Positions 45,295-58,519 of a DNA stretch of 64,000 nucleotides are shown one piece after another (positions within the stretch are counted from its first letter, which is position 1; every line of letters begins with the position of its first letter). A model generated the notes under the pieces. That model was not told where the DNA came from. It saw only the letters and a program-made list of their open reading frames with translations, and did no database searches. The translations under genes were made by a program, and so were the position numbers. Location of the stretch: the NCBI GenBank assembly GCA_022578605.1, contig MU394067.1, forward strand, positions 1-64,000, read 5' to 3'. This DNA is from Camillea tinctor (Eukaryota; Ascomycota; Sordariomycetes; Xylariales; Xylariaceae).

Positions 45295-45320
45295 CCCAAG
45301 ACTAGGGCCTTAGACTTGGG
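45295..45320. repeat. 26-bp near-perfect palindrome
   Basis: The sequence starts CCCAAGACTAGG and ends CCTTAGACTTGGG, pairing with itself at all but about two base pairs. Longer weak arms (CCCCGAG near 45258, CTCGGGG near 45330) extend the inverted symmetry. Confidence 0.7.
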
Positions 45321-46652
45321 AGCTCGGGGTTTCGCCACAAAGGAAGAAAGAAAGAAAGAAAGAAATGGAAAGTGTGTCAATTACCTTCTTACCTTCTTGG
45401 CAGTGTATTACGATCACTCACACCACAGGTCTCTCTGGTTGTGACGTTGGGGTTTAGGTAACTGCTCTTCGCGGTAAACTCCGCTGTCAACGTTCGACAT
45501 GCGGAGTCCGCAGGAAAGGGGATAGGAGGGAGAAGCACGTTGGGGGGAATGTCTTTGTTCCAGTTCGTATATGTGCCAAGTGGTCAGTTAGGAAAGGTTG
45601 TGTAGGTGTGAGGCCAAAACATTAGCCGTCTTTGCGATATCCTCTCTCGCCTCTATGACAGCGGTGTTCAAAAACGGAGAGAGAGAGAGACAAAAGAAAA
45701 ATAAGCACCATGATAAAATCCCGCATCTCCAAGCTATGATAGGCAGTGCACAGGGGGTTGATCATGATGATTACCCTTCTCGATATGCCGTGATGCATAC
45801 ATGTGCGCACAGCGAGCAAGATCTTGGTATGCTGCTACCACCCACCATATTTTCAATGTTCTTGACCGGTCATGTAGGTCATATATATTTACTGTTCCAT
45901 AGAGCACACCATCCTGTTATGGTTACCAATATAGTATATGTATATATAGGTATATATATATATATATATATGTATACATTGTTCGCGTGAAAGCTGCGAT
46001 GCGGTCCATGCAGAGAAAGCGACCGGGAAGCCGGCCCCGGTGGCATTGCAGCACACGTTGTGCATGTAGGCCGGCCCTAATGCATACTGCACAAGGGGCA
46101 CTGATGTACAATGTTTCTTTACCTGGTTATGGGGTCACTGTTTCAAGATATTGTGAATGATTTAGCTGTGACTAGCGTTGGCGGAGAGGACCCTTAATCC
46201 CTCTTTGCCCCCTCCCTCCAAACGCCTGGCTAAACCTAGATCTTAGATCTATTTACTTGCTTATTTTTCTTTTCGAGCTGTCCCAATCCGCAATAGTTTC
46301 TAGAATGGTTCAGCTCGGGGAGATTGAATATCTCCGGTTTTTGTCGGTCAGATGCTTCCTCACAGGGGTAACAAGCAAGGCAAGCCTCCAGGACGGGTTG
46401 GCTGCATGTTGCCGTATCCGTCTCTTTGGGAAGAGCTTGCGAAATTCGAGCTATCTATTTGTTGGCCCATAGACTGGGGGTAATATTCTTTTTTGATGCA
46501 AGACGAAAGCGGTAAACCGAGGTCGAGCGAGGGAGTAGGAGAGAGGCGGGAGGCAGTGGAAGGAAAAAGAGGAGGAAGGGGGTGGGAGGACAGGAGGAAA
46601 GATAGGAATCGACGTACCACAGAACAGCGTTACAGTACAAGGGTGGACACAC

Positions 46653-46672
46653 AGAGAGAGAGAGAGAGAGAG
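46653..46672. repeat. (GA)n microsatellite
   Basis: About ten GA units in an intergenic purine-rich tract. Confidence 0.85.
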
Positions 46673-49600
46673 GTAAAGACAGAGATATCATCTAAGCTAG
46701 CAAGCACATAAATGCGCAGGCTATGGGAACCCCGGGGGAGAAGAGGGAGGCAGCGTCTGCTAGATTCCGCACTGCAAGATCTGTGTAACAGCTCCGCATT
46801 AGCTTCAGTGCTCAGCTTGGATAAATAGGCCATGTACATGACATATTATGGAGTGATCGTGTATAATACAGATTCAGCCAGCCCCTCAGACGTATACTGA
46901 GAGGGGGGGCGCATATCCTGCGGGCGTAGTGCCGCACCCGACCCATAGACTACGATGCTAGATGCTGCACTTAACCCCCGTGGCGCTGCGGTGTAATAGA
47001 TGCCGCCTGGGACTTTTGTCAACAACACAAACGGAGCGGGGGCTTATTCCCATAATGAAAAGCTATGTGTATGTATGTAGGTTATGTATGTAAGTAGCCA
47101 GGTATGCAACTATTACTGGCAGCTATTCCGCCAGCGTTGCAGATAGCGGGGGAGGGGAGCAAAGAAAAGCAAGGGGTGATAGTTTTGGAGGGCTTCTGTG
47201 TTTCTGTGGATGATACATACTCGTAATAAATAAGCACCTAAACGGGTTTGCATTTGGCGTTGTAAAAAAATAAAAATAAAAATAAAAAACCCCCGAGCAA
47301 AGACATGTTACGTCTCTGTATGTACACAGACGGTTATGTATACCATCATGCACGGTTGAGGGGTTCACCGGAGGGGCTAGCCCTTAAGATAACCGCAGTA
47401 ACTTTTTTGGTGTGTGTGCGTAAATACATGCATGGAAGTAGGTAACCATCAAGATACCCGAGTGTTCCAATTATATGAGGAATGGGATGGAGGGCTGTCT
47501 CATCTTACTCTACTGCCGTGTGTAGGGTTCAGACAAGCATACTCCTGTCTCGGTCATTCTGTCAGCTGTTTCTTGTCTTCAACCCTTTTCTACCCCTATT
47601 GGTCCTCTTAATTGGCAACTAGTCTCGTTATTTCCGGTAATATAATAGTGGAAGCTTGGGTAGACAATCTGGTAGACAGATATGTCATGATGATTGATAC
47701 CAAGATTGCTATACCCCCTGTCCGTCACCTTATGTGTTGCTCCGCCTTACGATCAGAGGCCGATTACAAGGTTAGCTGGATCGTTGAGTGCCGGTTCAAG
47801 TCGATCGATCCGTCGTCATATATCCATTGGTACCTTGCAGTGTCTCTTCATAGTATTACCTACATGCCTTTTAAGATTTATCATCATGAATCGAGAGCAT
47901 CAGATTAATTTTGGTTGGGTAATGGAGATTTCTTTTTTAATTATAGACCTCGTTACTGTGCACCCCAGCACAGCTGATGCATACTTCTTGCTAGAGGATG
48001 AGGAGGAGGAGGAGGAGAGGAACGTAGGAAAGGTATTCAACCATGCGACTAAGAGACGTCTACGAGACCCTGGTATCGGTGTTAAAGCGATAATCGCCGC
48101 TCCCTTGACCTAGAAAAGACAAATCATAAGCTGTGTGTAGAGCTTCTTGAGGACATGAATTGGCTGTCCTTCAGCTTCTCTTCATGTATATGTCTAAAGA
48201 GTCTCAACACAGCAACCCCTCCCCTCCCCCCTTTCCCCCTGAGTCGGCCAGGCCGAGTTAGGCACACGGACCTCTCTAGCCCTGCCGTTACTATAGGTTC
48301 TGCCGCAGCGAGCGAAGGAAGCGACCGTGGTGTGGTGAGCGACTCTGTGATGAAAAGTTCAAAGCTGCAGCGGAATGATACTCTCTTGTCCCGTCTGTTT
48401 GAACAAACGGAAATCTACGCAACATATATCATCTCACATGATTGGAACGACTCGGGAAATTCTTTTCGTCCCGAAACCGCGAATGAATACGAATTACACG
48501 TGCTCCGATGCTCGCCATCATCCTTGCTCTTCTGTGGTGCTCTGAACCAGGAATGGGAACCAGATACTATTCTACAGAGATAAAGAACCGGGTTCGGAGT
48601 GAATCACAGCATCGCTTTGCGGGGTGGATATCGACCTGCTTTGCAGTCGCGTGGGGGGGGCGTGGCCATTGGAATGCGAGAATTGATAGGTAACTCGAGA
48701 GACAGAAATCCTAGGGAAGGTTTTATTTTTAAAGGCACCCTATTAGAACAGATATTGGGCGAAACTCGCTCGCAGGATCTGGCTGGCTTGGAGCCTAAGG
48801 TGATATATGATAGATCTCGGTCACCTGCAGTTCCGGTTTGGTTGCAGTAAATGATGACCCTGGTTGATTCCCTAGCATCTTACAGATGTCCAGTTGAAGA
48901 GACCCGACATAGCATCATAGACCTCTATCACTCTGTCGGGTTTCCATGCATACATGTCAGCAACAGTGTAATAAGAACTTGTACGAACACTTAATAACAA
49001 AGAAAAAAAAACCATTAAATCTCCGACTTTGTGATGCAAGGCATACAAGCCCTGCGTGGGTATATGTGTAGACTTTTTATGTTCAGCATATAAATTATTC
49101 ATAATCTTATAAACATCCCCAGTCAAGCATGATGCTGGACTTCAGCACGTTTTTACCCACCTTGGAAATTTCGACAAGCTTTCTTAGGGCTAGGCACTGC
49201 CGAGTATGGTAGCTGTTGGAATGTTGCTTGCATTCATAAGCCGAAACCACCGGAAGTTAGCCACGATCTAGCCCTTGCTTCGGACTCGTGCGGCGCTTGT
49301 CGGGGAAAGTTATCCGGGTTCTAACATCTCCCAAAAGTGAGGGAAAGCTGATGGTTATTGGCAAAAGCCCCGTTCAAGTTGAAGTAAGTATATGAAGTGG
49401 TAGTTGAGGATCCCTAGGAGCTCTAATAATGTACTTTTGACGAACCCCGGAACTTATGTGCTACTATCGCCGGCTAGATCGAACCTTTCTCCATGTTTCT
49501 AGAAGAAATGGGAAAAAAAAAGAAAAAGAAAACAATATGTTCATGCTCAACGAGGCGCTCCCTCCCGCGCCAACATAATTAGTTCCTGGGCTCAACTGAA

Positions 49601-52600
49601 TCATAACCAGCAGATTAATTCAATCATGTGACCTCGATGGCGGCAGCAATACCATTACAATGACTACTTGTGAGTTTAGTGAAAGTAGTACATTCTAAAG
49701 GCTCACATTCGCTTGGACTGGTCTCCTTTTCCCAACACGGATGATATTTCCCATAGCTGATAAAACTACTGTTTCCGAGTTCCATAAGTAATGCTCTTGA
49801 GGCTAACTGTCCGAACAAGAGTTGATTGGCTTGGATTTTCTCAATATAATTACGTGGAAAGGAAGATCAGTGACGTATGGCCTCGAGTGGTATAGCTGGT
49901 TTCATCGAGGCTTCGTTCACCATCCTCGTTGGCTATATTCCTGAAATCTGTGAAACCGCGGGAATACTTCCCGCCGCCACATCAACCAGTTATCGAGGCC
50001 TGAGATATCGAGAATGAACCCAGATAATTATCCATTGGTAGACATACCGAACTTTCCCCCACACTGCCACATTATTCCATCCTCCATTAGTCATAGAATT
50101 GTACGTTTACTAGTTGATGTTGATTTTACAGCTTGATTGATATCAAAATGTCTCATGCGTCAAACCACCCACACCCCTCCCCTGCAGCCTCGCAACTCGT
50201 ATACTAGCTAGGAGTTGTGCACTATCGTGGGAGAAAATCACCGGCAGCCCTATTGCTTCACAGTGTAAGTGGCAATATAGTTTCTACTAGTATGTCTTTC
50301 ACTGCTTATATAATATATTGGCTAGGGTTCTATTACCAAAGCATCGATAGTCATGATTTAGTCGCTTTTTATCAAGCAAAACCGAACGCTAATAGCTTGT
50401 GGCTATTAGCTCATATATATAGTCCGTGGCACATTTTGAACGGTCTATATTGGGCTCAAGACGATCTCCCATGGGCAATAGTTTTGTTTTACCTCGGGAG
50501 CAATTATGGCTTCTCATCTAGTGACTCGAGAGCTGTTTCTCTCCATTGTCAAATAGAGGGCTAGGCACAAAAAAACCTGCAGCTAGCCACAGTATTGGCG
50601 TTATTATTTTGTCGTCGCGATGTGATCCTGTGGGCAATTAACTCTGTTGGAAAAAAGGATATGATTGGACCGGGGAGCACCCATCAACCACCTAGCTGGG
50701 AATGAAGCCATACAAGGATCATCGATATAGCAAAATATGGTAGAATGTGGTTTCTGGCTGTGTCATGATTTGTATACAATCCTGGGACTGTATGTGAGCT
50801 CCGTACTCTATGTTTTAGGTGTGTCAGCCTATTTCTGTCAATACAATGTTACGGGTCGCTGACATGGCTATCTCTCCAACTTGAGGTGTACCCCCTTGGC
50901 CACATAATCCTCCCCAAAGTTTCACTCCTGATATATGATATGTCATATTTAATGTATCAATATTTTTTCCTTGATCATTTCCGTGTGTATCCGTCCGCAT
51001 CAGCCTTTGTTAGGTTCTCCTGCTCCGCATTTATGTGAGGCTGTTCGTCTTACAGATTGAATGAAACTGGTAAAACTGTTATCTCTTGTCCGTATGCTTG
51101 AATGCCTCGTCCTTTGTAGATTAATAAATCTATATATGGTGTGGATTCCGGTAACTTAAGAGTAGCTGTAGTTTTTATAAACTTTGATATATGTGATGTC
51201 TCTCTAACCTCATGTGCTAGGATGATCAGATGATCGTCGACCTAAAAAGGGGTGGCTTGCGTCGACCCATCGTAGCGGAATGAAGAGGCTTAAAGCTGAT
51301 TCATACCGTGTCAGCCATAGCACCGAGAATATATATATGGTCCTCTAAGCAGAACAAGGTGCGCATCACAGCCAATCTGTTGTGGATAAGTAAAATGCCA
51401 GGGGAACCGGATGGAGATTTCATAACTAGTGGTTTACCCTGGTGCGTAGGGCAGCTCTGAACGAGGTCATGTACACACACATAGTAGCAGGGTACCGGGT
51501 GGCCTCGTTCAAACTCTGGATCCCCATAGACTGTCCTGTTTGAGTGGCTCCTGAGGTCCTTTTTTGTACGCTGAGCATAACCAAATCTCAACTATGTATG
51601 CTATGTTTAAGCTAAAACATACAGAGGTGGTAGCCAGATGTCTAGATCTCACCACGGTACATCAGCAAGTGCTCGTGTCACAACGTTCATGAGCCTCCTG
51701 GATCACGCATGGCATGTTATCATGTCATACTGAGAACCGTTAGACATAGCTTACCCAGCACCCGGTATCCTGGTCCTGTCGGTAAGTCATGCTTGCATTC
51801 ATCCGTGAGTTCTTAGTGTGCTTGGTTTTCTTTTCGCGCCTCCGTCCCAAAGACCTGGGAAAGCATAAACGAAGGGTTCCCGTCTTAGTGACCCAATATG
51901 TAAGAACAGGGGGCAGTGGAGGGGGTTGGCCCCAATTATAATAACATATTACCGTTGTGCGACTTGAATAGTAGCTAGCTAGGTTTCTAGTGTTTCTGGC
52001 TATGAAAAGCCTCCCTGACTCTTTACGTATTATGAATAAAAAATGGGCAACTAATTCACGATGTTACGAACTTATAAGCAGTCGGGCCAAGGATTCCGTG
52101 TTTACCCATCCGATAATAATATGGCTATATCCTGCCAAGAGCTGGTTTTTACTACCCTCGGAGTGATGTATAGTCTGATTGATTCATCTCAGATCCATGA
52201 TCCCTGTAGAGTTGGAGTAGATCTGAAAAGAATAACAGATCCCGGTAACTGTGTATGTAGGTAGGTAATCTGGGGATTCTCCTGCACTTCTCGAACAACG
52301 TACTGTTACTAGTGGAGTATGTAGTTACAGTCACTATAACTGAAATGGAAATTTGGTAACCCTGGATCGCTTTGTGCTTTCGGGTCGATAGGATAAGGAG
52401 CCTTTCCCTGCCTCCGCTGCTTCGGGGGGAGGGGTGGGATCCGCGGCGGAATGATAGAATCTGAATTTACACTATGCACACGTAGGCTGCCCTGTCAGAA
52501 AGAGTCCATGGTCGTCTCTCTGGACCACCACCCATCATTAACTCTCTAACTTATCCTATTATACCCTACCCTACCATACTGAACAGTCATATACATGACG

Positions 52601-54176
52601 TATTGCCTATTACTCAGGAGAATCTTGAGTTTAATCTGGAAACCAGGAGAGATTGACACGCTTCGGTTCATGTTGGGCATCTGTCAACAGATTTATGTAT
52701 ATGTGTAGTACGATATTCAAGAAATTACCACAAGGAATACTAGTGGGACCATCGGGACCTATCCGCGGCGCTGGAAACTGCTCCTGAAAGGGGGGAGTGA
52801 GCCTAATGAGGATTGCCGCGATGGGCAGGGAGATTCTAGCGGCAGGGGCATGCTTGTCTTTTCCGCCTTGCTGGACCACTATGGCTTCACACCCAACGCG
52901 CTTCGATCCGCCTCTCCCAGGCATTTTGCATCTCTGTCATCATCGTTGCAGTAGACCACTTCTTAGGCCTTTTTAGCTGCTTGTTCCCCTGCTCCTAAGA
53001 CCCTTGTCTACTGTCCGTTGCGGATCCCACACCTTTCTTCATTGTGACTCTAGACGACACGGGAAACCTCAGAATTAGACAACTACTTGGAGGGGTTTCT
53101 ACAGTTTTACTTGACCATTATGTAGGTGTTATTGGAAGAGGGGATCAATAGCATCGATAACCCCAGGACTCTCATGATCTTGTTGGGTACATGTCAGTTA
53201 GTGTGAATACCTCCTAGACATGTCATCTGACACCGTATTTCCTAACTGGGGATTTACACTGCTTACTTGGTAACCTCTACTGGTGATCAGTTTAGAAAGT
53301 GAAGGTTCATAATTGTGCAGAGGTAATTGGGAAATAGGAAATGGGATTATAATGGTCTCGACACATACAGGCCCGGCACTACTTCCCCGCTGTCCTGGAC
53401 TGACTTGTCTTGTAGTGTCTCTGGGGTCGACTTATCATTTGGTCTGATCGTGGTCGCCCTAGCTGTCAGGGCTCAAGCCTCGCACAAACCGTTTCTCTTC
53501 TCAACCACCCTTCTGGCTTATACTACGTACCAGCCTAGACCAAGCCCAAGAAATGTACAAGCTGCCGGGGAGGGGTGGATGTAACGACAACTGGACTCGA
53601 CTAGTCTAGATACCTGTTAAGCCTAGGCCGTAATATTGATAATACTCCAGTTACGCATCTGTGCAAGTAAGAACCCAAGATTCGCAGTAGATGTCCCAAT
53701 CGATTGGCTCCAGATCGAACCCTAGTGCACATCACTGAGCCCGTTTCGGGTATATACTGGGCTCAATGCCCCCAGATCTCAGATGTTGTCTCGACCGCTC
53801 CCGAGATCTCCTATTCTTGATATTGTCAGTTCTAAGGACTATATGATAACTCACTATATCTAATTCCACAGTCGAGATTTTCTTTTCTTACACTCGGTGG
53901 CGTTTTTTGCTTCTAGTTCACCTAAACTCCCTACCTTCTCCAGTACTATCGACAACATCACATCTATCAACTACACAACTATCACAAGTCAACGTTGAAA
54001 AGCTTCAAGCAACTCGTCCTGCACCTACAAAGTAAATTCTGTCAACCGACGGCCTTAGATTTCAGTCATCTTGTGGGATATCATCTGACTGGTCTTGCTG
54101 TAAGAAGCAAGGCTAGTCTCTACACCGACAAACTGGCTTTAACCCACCTCGCGTCGGAAACCCCAAGCTGGGGGCG

Positions 54177-54221
54177 ATGGCATACACAGCAGTCATCTCC
54201 TGGGTATGTCGTGATGGATAA
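54177..54221 (+). promoter_or_regulatory. Overlapping upstream ORF (15 codons) of the AZF1-like gene
   Basis: ATG GCA TAC... is read to TAA at 54219-54221, which lies eight bases inside the main ORF in a different frame. Scanning ribosomes that use this ATG cannot easily initiate at 54214, so it could lower translation. The sequence supports the uORF; the effect is inferred. Confidence 0.6.
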
Positions 54222-55878
54222 TTCTGGTGTTATGCAGTACGACTCGCGGCCAGCCAACAACTCTATATCTGAGCGACCGCCCATGCCACCGCCATATGTG
54301 ATGGCGCACACTTACACTATGCCACCTATGCCACCTGTGACTACCGTCCAAGCACCCCAATACTCATCACAAAATCACTTCGGTTTCAATTCATACCCGC
54401 CATCTTCAACCACAGCAGTCCGCCAGCAGGAGAGACATTCGGATGAGCGTTTAGCTACACGCTTAGCCTCGCCGGACTACGCTGGCAGAGGCCATACCGA
54501 CAAAACGAAACCACTTCAAGTTCACAATGATGAGAGCCGTAACGGACAGAACCGGAGCCCTTCGATTAAGACGGAGTCCCTAGTCCCGGATCCTCAAACT
54601 CTAGGAGCTAATATGAAAGAACCGAAGACCATCGTAGCAAACGCACCAGAAGGTGCTGCTAAAGAGATAGTCTTCCACACCGAAGTAGACGTTTTAATGA
54701 AGGCGATTCAATTAACCGACGGAACTACAGCACAGCCTGAGTTCGTAACATCTTCGCATCCCTCACCGCCTAGGTTCGAGCCAGAGAAAAGGGGGAAACG
54801 ACCCATCCTGCCAGGCCAGAAGTCCGATCCCGAGGAGAAGGAGAAAAAATACGTTTGCGTTATAAAGAACTGCGGCAAGCGATTCTCCCAGCGAACTCAC
54901 CTGGATACCCATCATCTCGCCCATACTGGAGAAAAACCCCACGTAAGGATACCATACTTTGCCTGAGCATCAGACCTAATATACAGTCTGCTAATTCAAT
55001 TTTCTCTATCTTCAGAAGTGTCCCATACCTGGATGTAACAGATGGTTTACCCAAAAAGGAAACATGAGAGTATGCATCAAGATAAGCCTCTACTTATGAA
55101 GGGTTTTAGCTAACAAAAAGAACTTGTTAGACTCACGAGCGCCGGCATACAGGAGAGAAGCCGTTCAAGTGCCCAAACTGTGACAAGTGCTTTGCTCAAA
55201 GGGGAAACGTCACATCTCACCAAGAGACCCATTTGCAGAGCAAGAGATTTCGTTGTGTTCTTGAGGGCTGCCAGAAACGATTTGGCCAGCTAGGAAACTT
55301 AAAGGTATGATATCTACTCATAATTTTCCTGAGGATGTTTCCTAGTCACAAATAAGCTGATCTCTTTATATGTAAAGAATCACCACAATAAATCGCACAA
55401 ACCCGCGATCCTCGAGTTGACGAGGAAGTTTGCCGACGTGAAACCAGGAGATAAGGTATCTGAGTCTGATCGCCAACTCCTTCAGTACTTTGCAATACTC
55501 TACAAGAATAGCAACAAGGGTATCAAGGGTCGAGGCAAGGGCTGCAATGTTGAGACATACTCTCAAAAATCCAAAAAACTTCCTGAAACGGTACCAAGCC
55601 AGCATTTCGTCCATCAAACCCCCCCATTACACCAGCTCCCACAGCATATACCATTTCAATCGCATCCCAGTCTCCCGATGGGTGTCAACCACTTCAGTGT
55701 CCCACGGAATGGACAGCCACATAACATGCTCCCCCCTCGATACGGACGTGGCCCGCCTTATGAAATGTACGAGATGGAACAATCGAGCAGCTCCAGTGGC
55801 ACATTGACTCCCCCTTCTTCCGGTAGCCCAAGCACTATATATGAAGAGAATCACTCGTTCAATGATCGCATGTACTAG
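54214..55878 (+). CDS. AZF1: C2H2 zinc-finger transcription factor, AZF1 type
   Basis: Four exons (54214-54942, 55016-55069, 55131-55304, 55378-55878) with introns of 73, 61 and 73 bp give 485 residues. The N-terminal half is Pro/Gln/Ser-rich. Four C2H2 fingers follow from about residue 220: CVIKNC, CPIPGC, CPNCDKC and CVLEGC with their paired His, joined by TGEKPHK and TGEKPFK linkers. After the fingers, a KSHKP...LTRKFADVKPGD block and LLQYFAILYKNSNKGIKGRGKG match the conserved C-terminal extension of yeast Azf1 (glucose-responsive regulator of CLN3 and cell-wall genes). The start at 54214 is the first in-frame ATG. Introns 2 and 3 interrupt fingers 2 and 4. The role in this species is inferred. 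Confidence 0.88.
54943..55015 (+). other. AZF1 intron 1
   Basis: 73 bp, GTAAGG...CAG with GCTAAT branch. Phase 0, between PH and KCPIPG. Confidence 0.8.
55070..55130 (+). other. AZF1 intron 2
   Basis: 61 bp, GTATGC...TTAG with GCTAAC branch. Phase 0, inside finger 2 before THERRH. Confidence 0.8.
55305..55377 (+). other. AZF1 intron 3
   Basis: 73 bp, GTATGA...AAAG. Phase 0, inside finger 4 before NHHNKSH. Confidence 0.75.
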
Positions 55879-58519
55879 AGTGCGTATCTGCTTATACCGC
55901 CATAACTGGAAGTCCGAGGGATGGCGAGCTTATGTAACTACGACACATATATAAAAGTCGAACCAGAATAATATACCGGCAAGAGATACATAACACATAC
56001 ACCGAAAAGGCACGAACAAACGGGGCGGAGCAATGCAAGATATGCCACAGACCAAACCGCGGCCAGAGTCAATGTGACGGCTCTGCCTTCTCTTTCTCAA
56101 TATAAACCTAACGATTTTCTTTTGCTAGTTTCTCTCTATTATTTCTTTGTTTTTACTTTCCACTCATTTTCCTCTTCTGTTTCCTTTGCCTGGCCAAGTA
56201 GACGAAATGGCATCTCTTGGTACACATAAATATATACGATGTGGCTACGGGATATACTACTATTACTATACTGAAAAAAAACTGACATATATAAGCCCAT
56301 CAACCAACCAAAAAAAAATCTACTTAACTGATACGTTCCCTGAAAAGGAAAAAGGGGGGAGTTTATCAAATGAGTGGACAAAGCATATGTTCTATATGGT
56401 TTTGTTACCGAATTTTCCTCGGCATTTCTACTGTTCTAATCAACTCGAACCTCAGTTAATCTCTTTTACGAGAGTGAAATGGGAAGAGGGGAGAGGAACT
56501 CTGGTAAATTTCCATCATTCAGCGAGCTCTCCTACTCCCTACTAAGGCAGAAGGTGGAAAAGGCGTATAGGAAATATATTGTATGAATCCCCCTTCAAAC
56601 ATACCCACACCCTGTGCTCCCCGTTTCTTTTTCTTTCCCCTTTTCTTCAAGTTGTTATTTAAAGTTTACTGTTGTCTATTGGATTTGTACTTGATTGGGT
56701 TTGGCAAGTGTGTTTTCTGGTTTCTATTTTCCATACTTGTTCATATTCATATGTAGCTAGTGTTTCTGGGATTGCAAAGGCCGCGAAGGGAAAGCAGGAG
56801 TATTGCATGACGTAGGGAGCGTTTATGTCACTTTTTGTCTTTCCCAGCTTGTCTAGGATGACATAAGTAACGATATGAATGCAACCCCGGATTACCAGGT
56901 CGGGATATTGCTATTATGCTACTCATCGGAGGATATACCCGTTTCTTGCATCAAGGTTACTAGACCTTTCGGGGACGGTTAAAGGAGTTTTTAGGAAGGA
57001 AAGGAACTGGCCAAAGAAATTATTTTTAGCACAGTTCGAAATCGTTCTTCTGCGTACGGATATCGAAAGTAGCCAATATACTAGGGATTTGGTTTCCTGA
57101 TATAAAACTGCACATTTATCAATCGTGGCCCTACCTTCTCCTTACCCGTCACTCGGCTTTGAGAATCTGATATGATAATGAGTGATCAACGCGGCAACGC
57201 CCGGCTCCCTACCAAAACGAGTTTACACTGCATGATAAGTCGACAGGGGTGGACTCGAGAAATCGGTGGCTTGAAGAGACCATATGCGTGGGACTCGGGC
57301 GCGAAGGGCAGGCAGTGCTGGCATTACTTAGGGTGGGCTGGACTGATAGGTCGGCTGGGCAGTAATATTACCTCGAGCTCTCCTGTCCCATAGGGTGAAT
57401 AAAAGGTTTTTTAATCTAGAGCGGTCCGCTAAACGGTCTTCTAATGAGACCATACTTTCCCCTCAACATACGAGGGGAGATCTCAAAAGACAGGTTGCCA
57501 TGTCATATGGGAATCTGCAGCAGACATATGCGCTTGTCATTTGTCAAGCCGGATCACCGCGTCTTGCGGCTAGGCCTATAGGGACAGATTCGGCGTATCA
57601 ACCGAAAATAAACGGTGGACAAGCATGCATTTATTATCTCGAATTGATAGTCCTCCAGTGGTCGGCTTTCACGGGGGGTTGCTAAGTACTTTTACCACGG
57701 TAGTAGATCTCTCTGCCACCGCTTCGCTCTGCAAGCGGCCTTTTCCGGAAGACATACATGAATGCGCCGACTACATAGGCTTTCTCTCCCCAGTAAGCTG
57801 AAAACAACGAACCCCCTTACTTAGCCTCACCGCCAGTCGTCCTTGCTAGCAAAGAAGACACTGCAGTGCTGATGTGTGATATGTTGAGCCATCTACTCCC
57901 ATTACGCTGAACTCGGTCACGAGGCTCGATATTTTTTTTCTAGGTTTTTTTTTTTTCCGTGATCTGCAAAGATATCGAGACAAAGATGCAGAATGAAAAT
58001 CTTCCGTAACCAAAGTTCTGTGCTGGCATGTCTAGTTTACTCGGGGGCAATACCTTGAGTGCTTCTATAGGTCTAAGGCTGTCTACTCATAATCGGCTAT
58101 TTACGCCGTTTGGAAAACTATGACCGATGTGTATAATTTTGTTATGTGCATATTCATCTGTAGCTCTCAAAGGTAAAACCAACAGGTTCAAGGGTGAATG
58201 ACGACGTTTCAAATGCACAATCGCGGGTTAGGTAGGCAGAGAGAGGGGGAACTGGCTAATGATATTGTGCATGTATGCGTATGTCGAAATTCTGGCGGAT
58301 ACCGGCTTAGCAGAGTGGTATTCCGCACAGGACTGATATTTTTTTAACGTAGCGTGAGGGTGGCGAGGGAGAGCGAGAAGGGAGCAGGCAGATGGGAGGG
58401 GGGAAGATACAAGGCGAGAACGAGTGAGAGAGAATGTTCGATCAAGCTATGGGCATTGCTGAAGCCTAGAACAGACCGGAGTGATAGACCGGAGCGAATA
58501 TTGGGCTACTAGCTAACTA
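55879..58519. other. Spacer between AZF1 and URM1
   Basis: 2.6 kb with no gene supported. Contains poly-T near 57932-57957 and short purine runs. Open frames (56147-56545, 57172-57685) lack gene features. Direct repeats GACCGGAG near 58476-58494. Confidence 0.55.

Larger units (their letters stand above)
44319..54213. other. 9.9-kb stretch without convincing genes, upstream of the AZF1-like gene
   Basis: The longest ATG open frame is 142 codons (48155-48583), with no features, and the rest are shorter. I saw no tRNA-like, rRNA-like or transposase-like sequence and no exon chain. Notable details: near-palindrome at 45295-45320, a perfect AAGGCCGGCCTT at 45229-45240, (TA)n near 45947-45970, (GA)n at 46653-46672, and scattered C/G-rich patches. 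Most likely a large regulatory and leader region for the transcription factor at 54214, or decayed sequence. Confidence 0.45.

Noticed and set aside
48155..48583. 142-codon ATG frame, longest in the 9.9-kb gap
   Set aside because: Ordinary composition, no signal peptide or domain, and such a length can arise by chance in 9.9 kb scanned in six frames.
49875..49945. tRNA-like segment with A-box resemblance (TGGTATAGCTGG) and TTCGTTC
   Set aside because: No proper B box (GGTTCGANNCC), and the ends do not pair as an acceptor stem.
50292..50564. Aromatic-rich, hydrophobic 90-codon frame
   Set aside because: AT-rich DNA readily encodes hydrophobic residues; no family resemblance, no splice partner.
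54205..54238. GTATGT...GCAG as a 34-base intron that would put the uORF ATG (54177) in frame with AZF1
   Set aside because: The joint is in frame, but 34 bases is shorter than introns seen here (minimum about 41) and lacks a branch site, so the ATG at 54214 is preferred.
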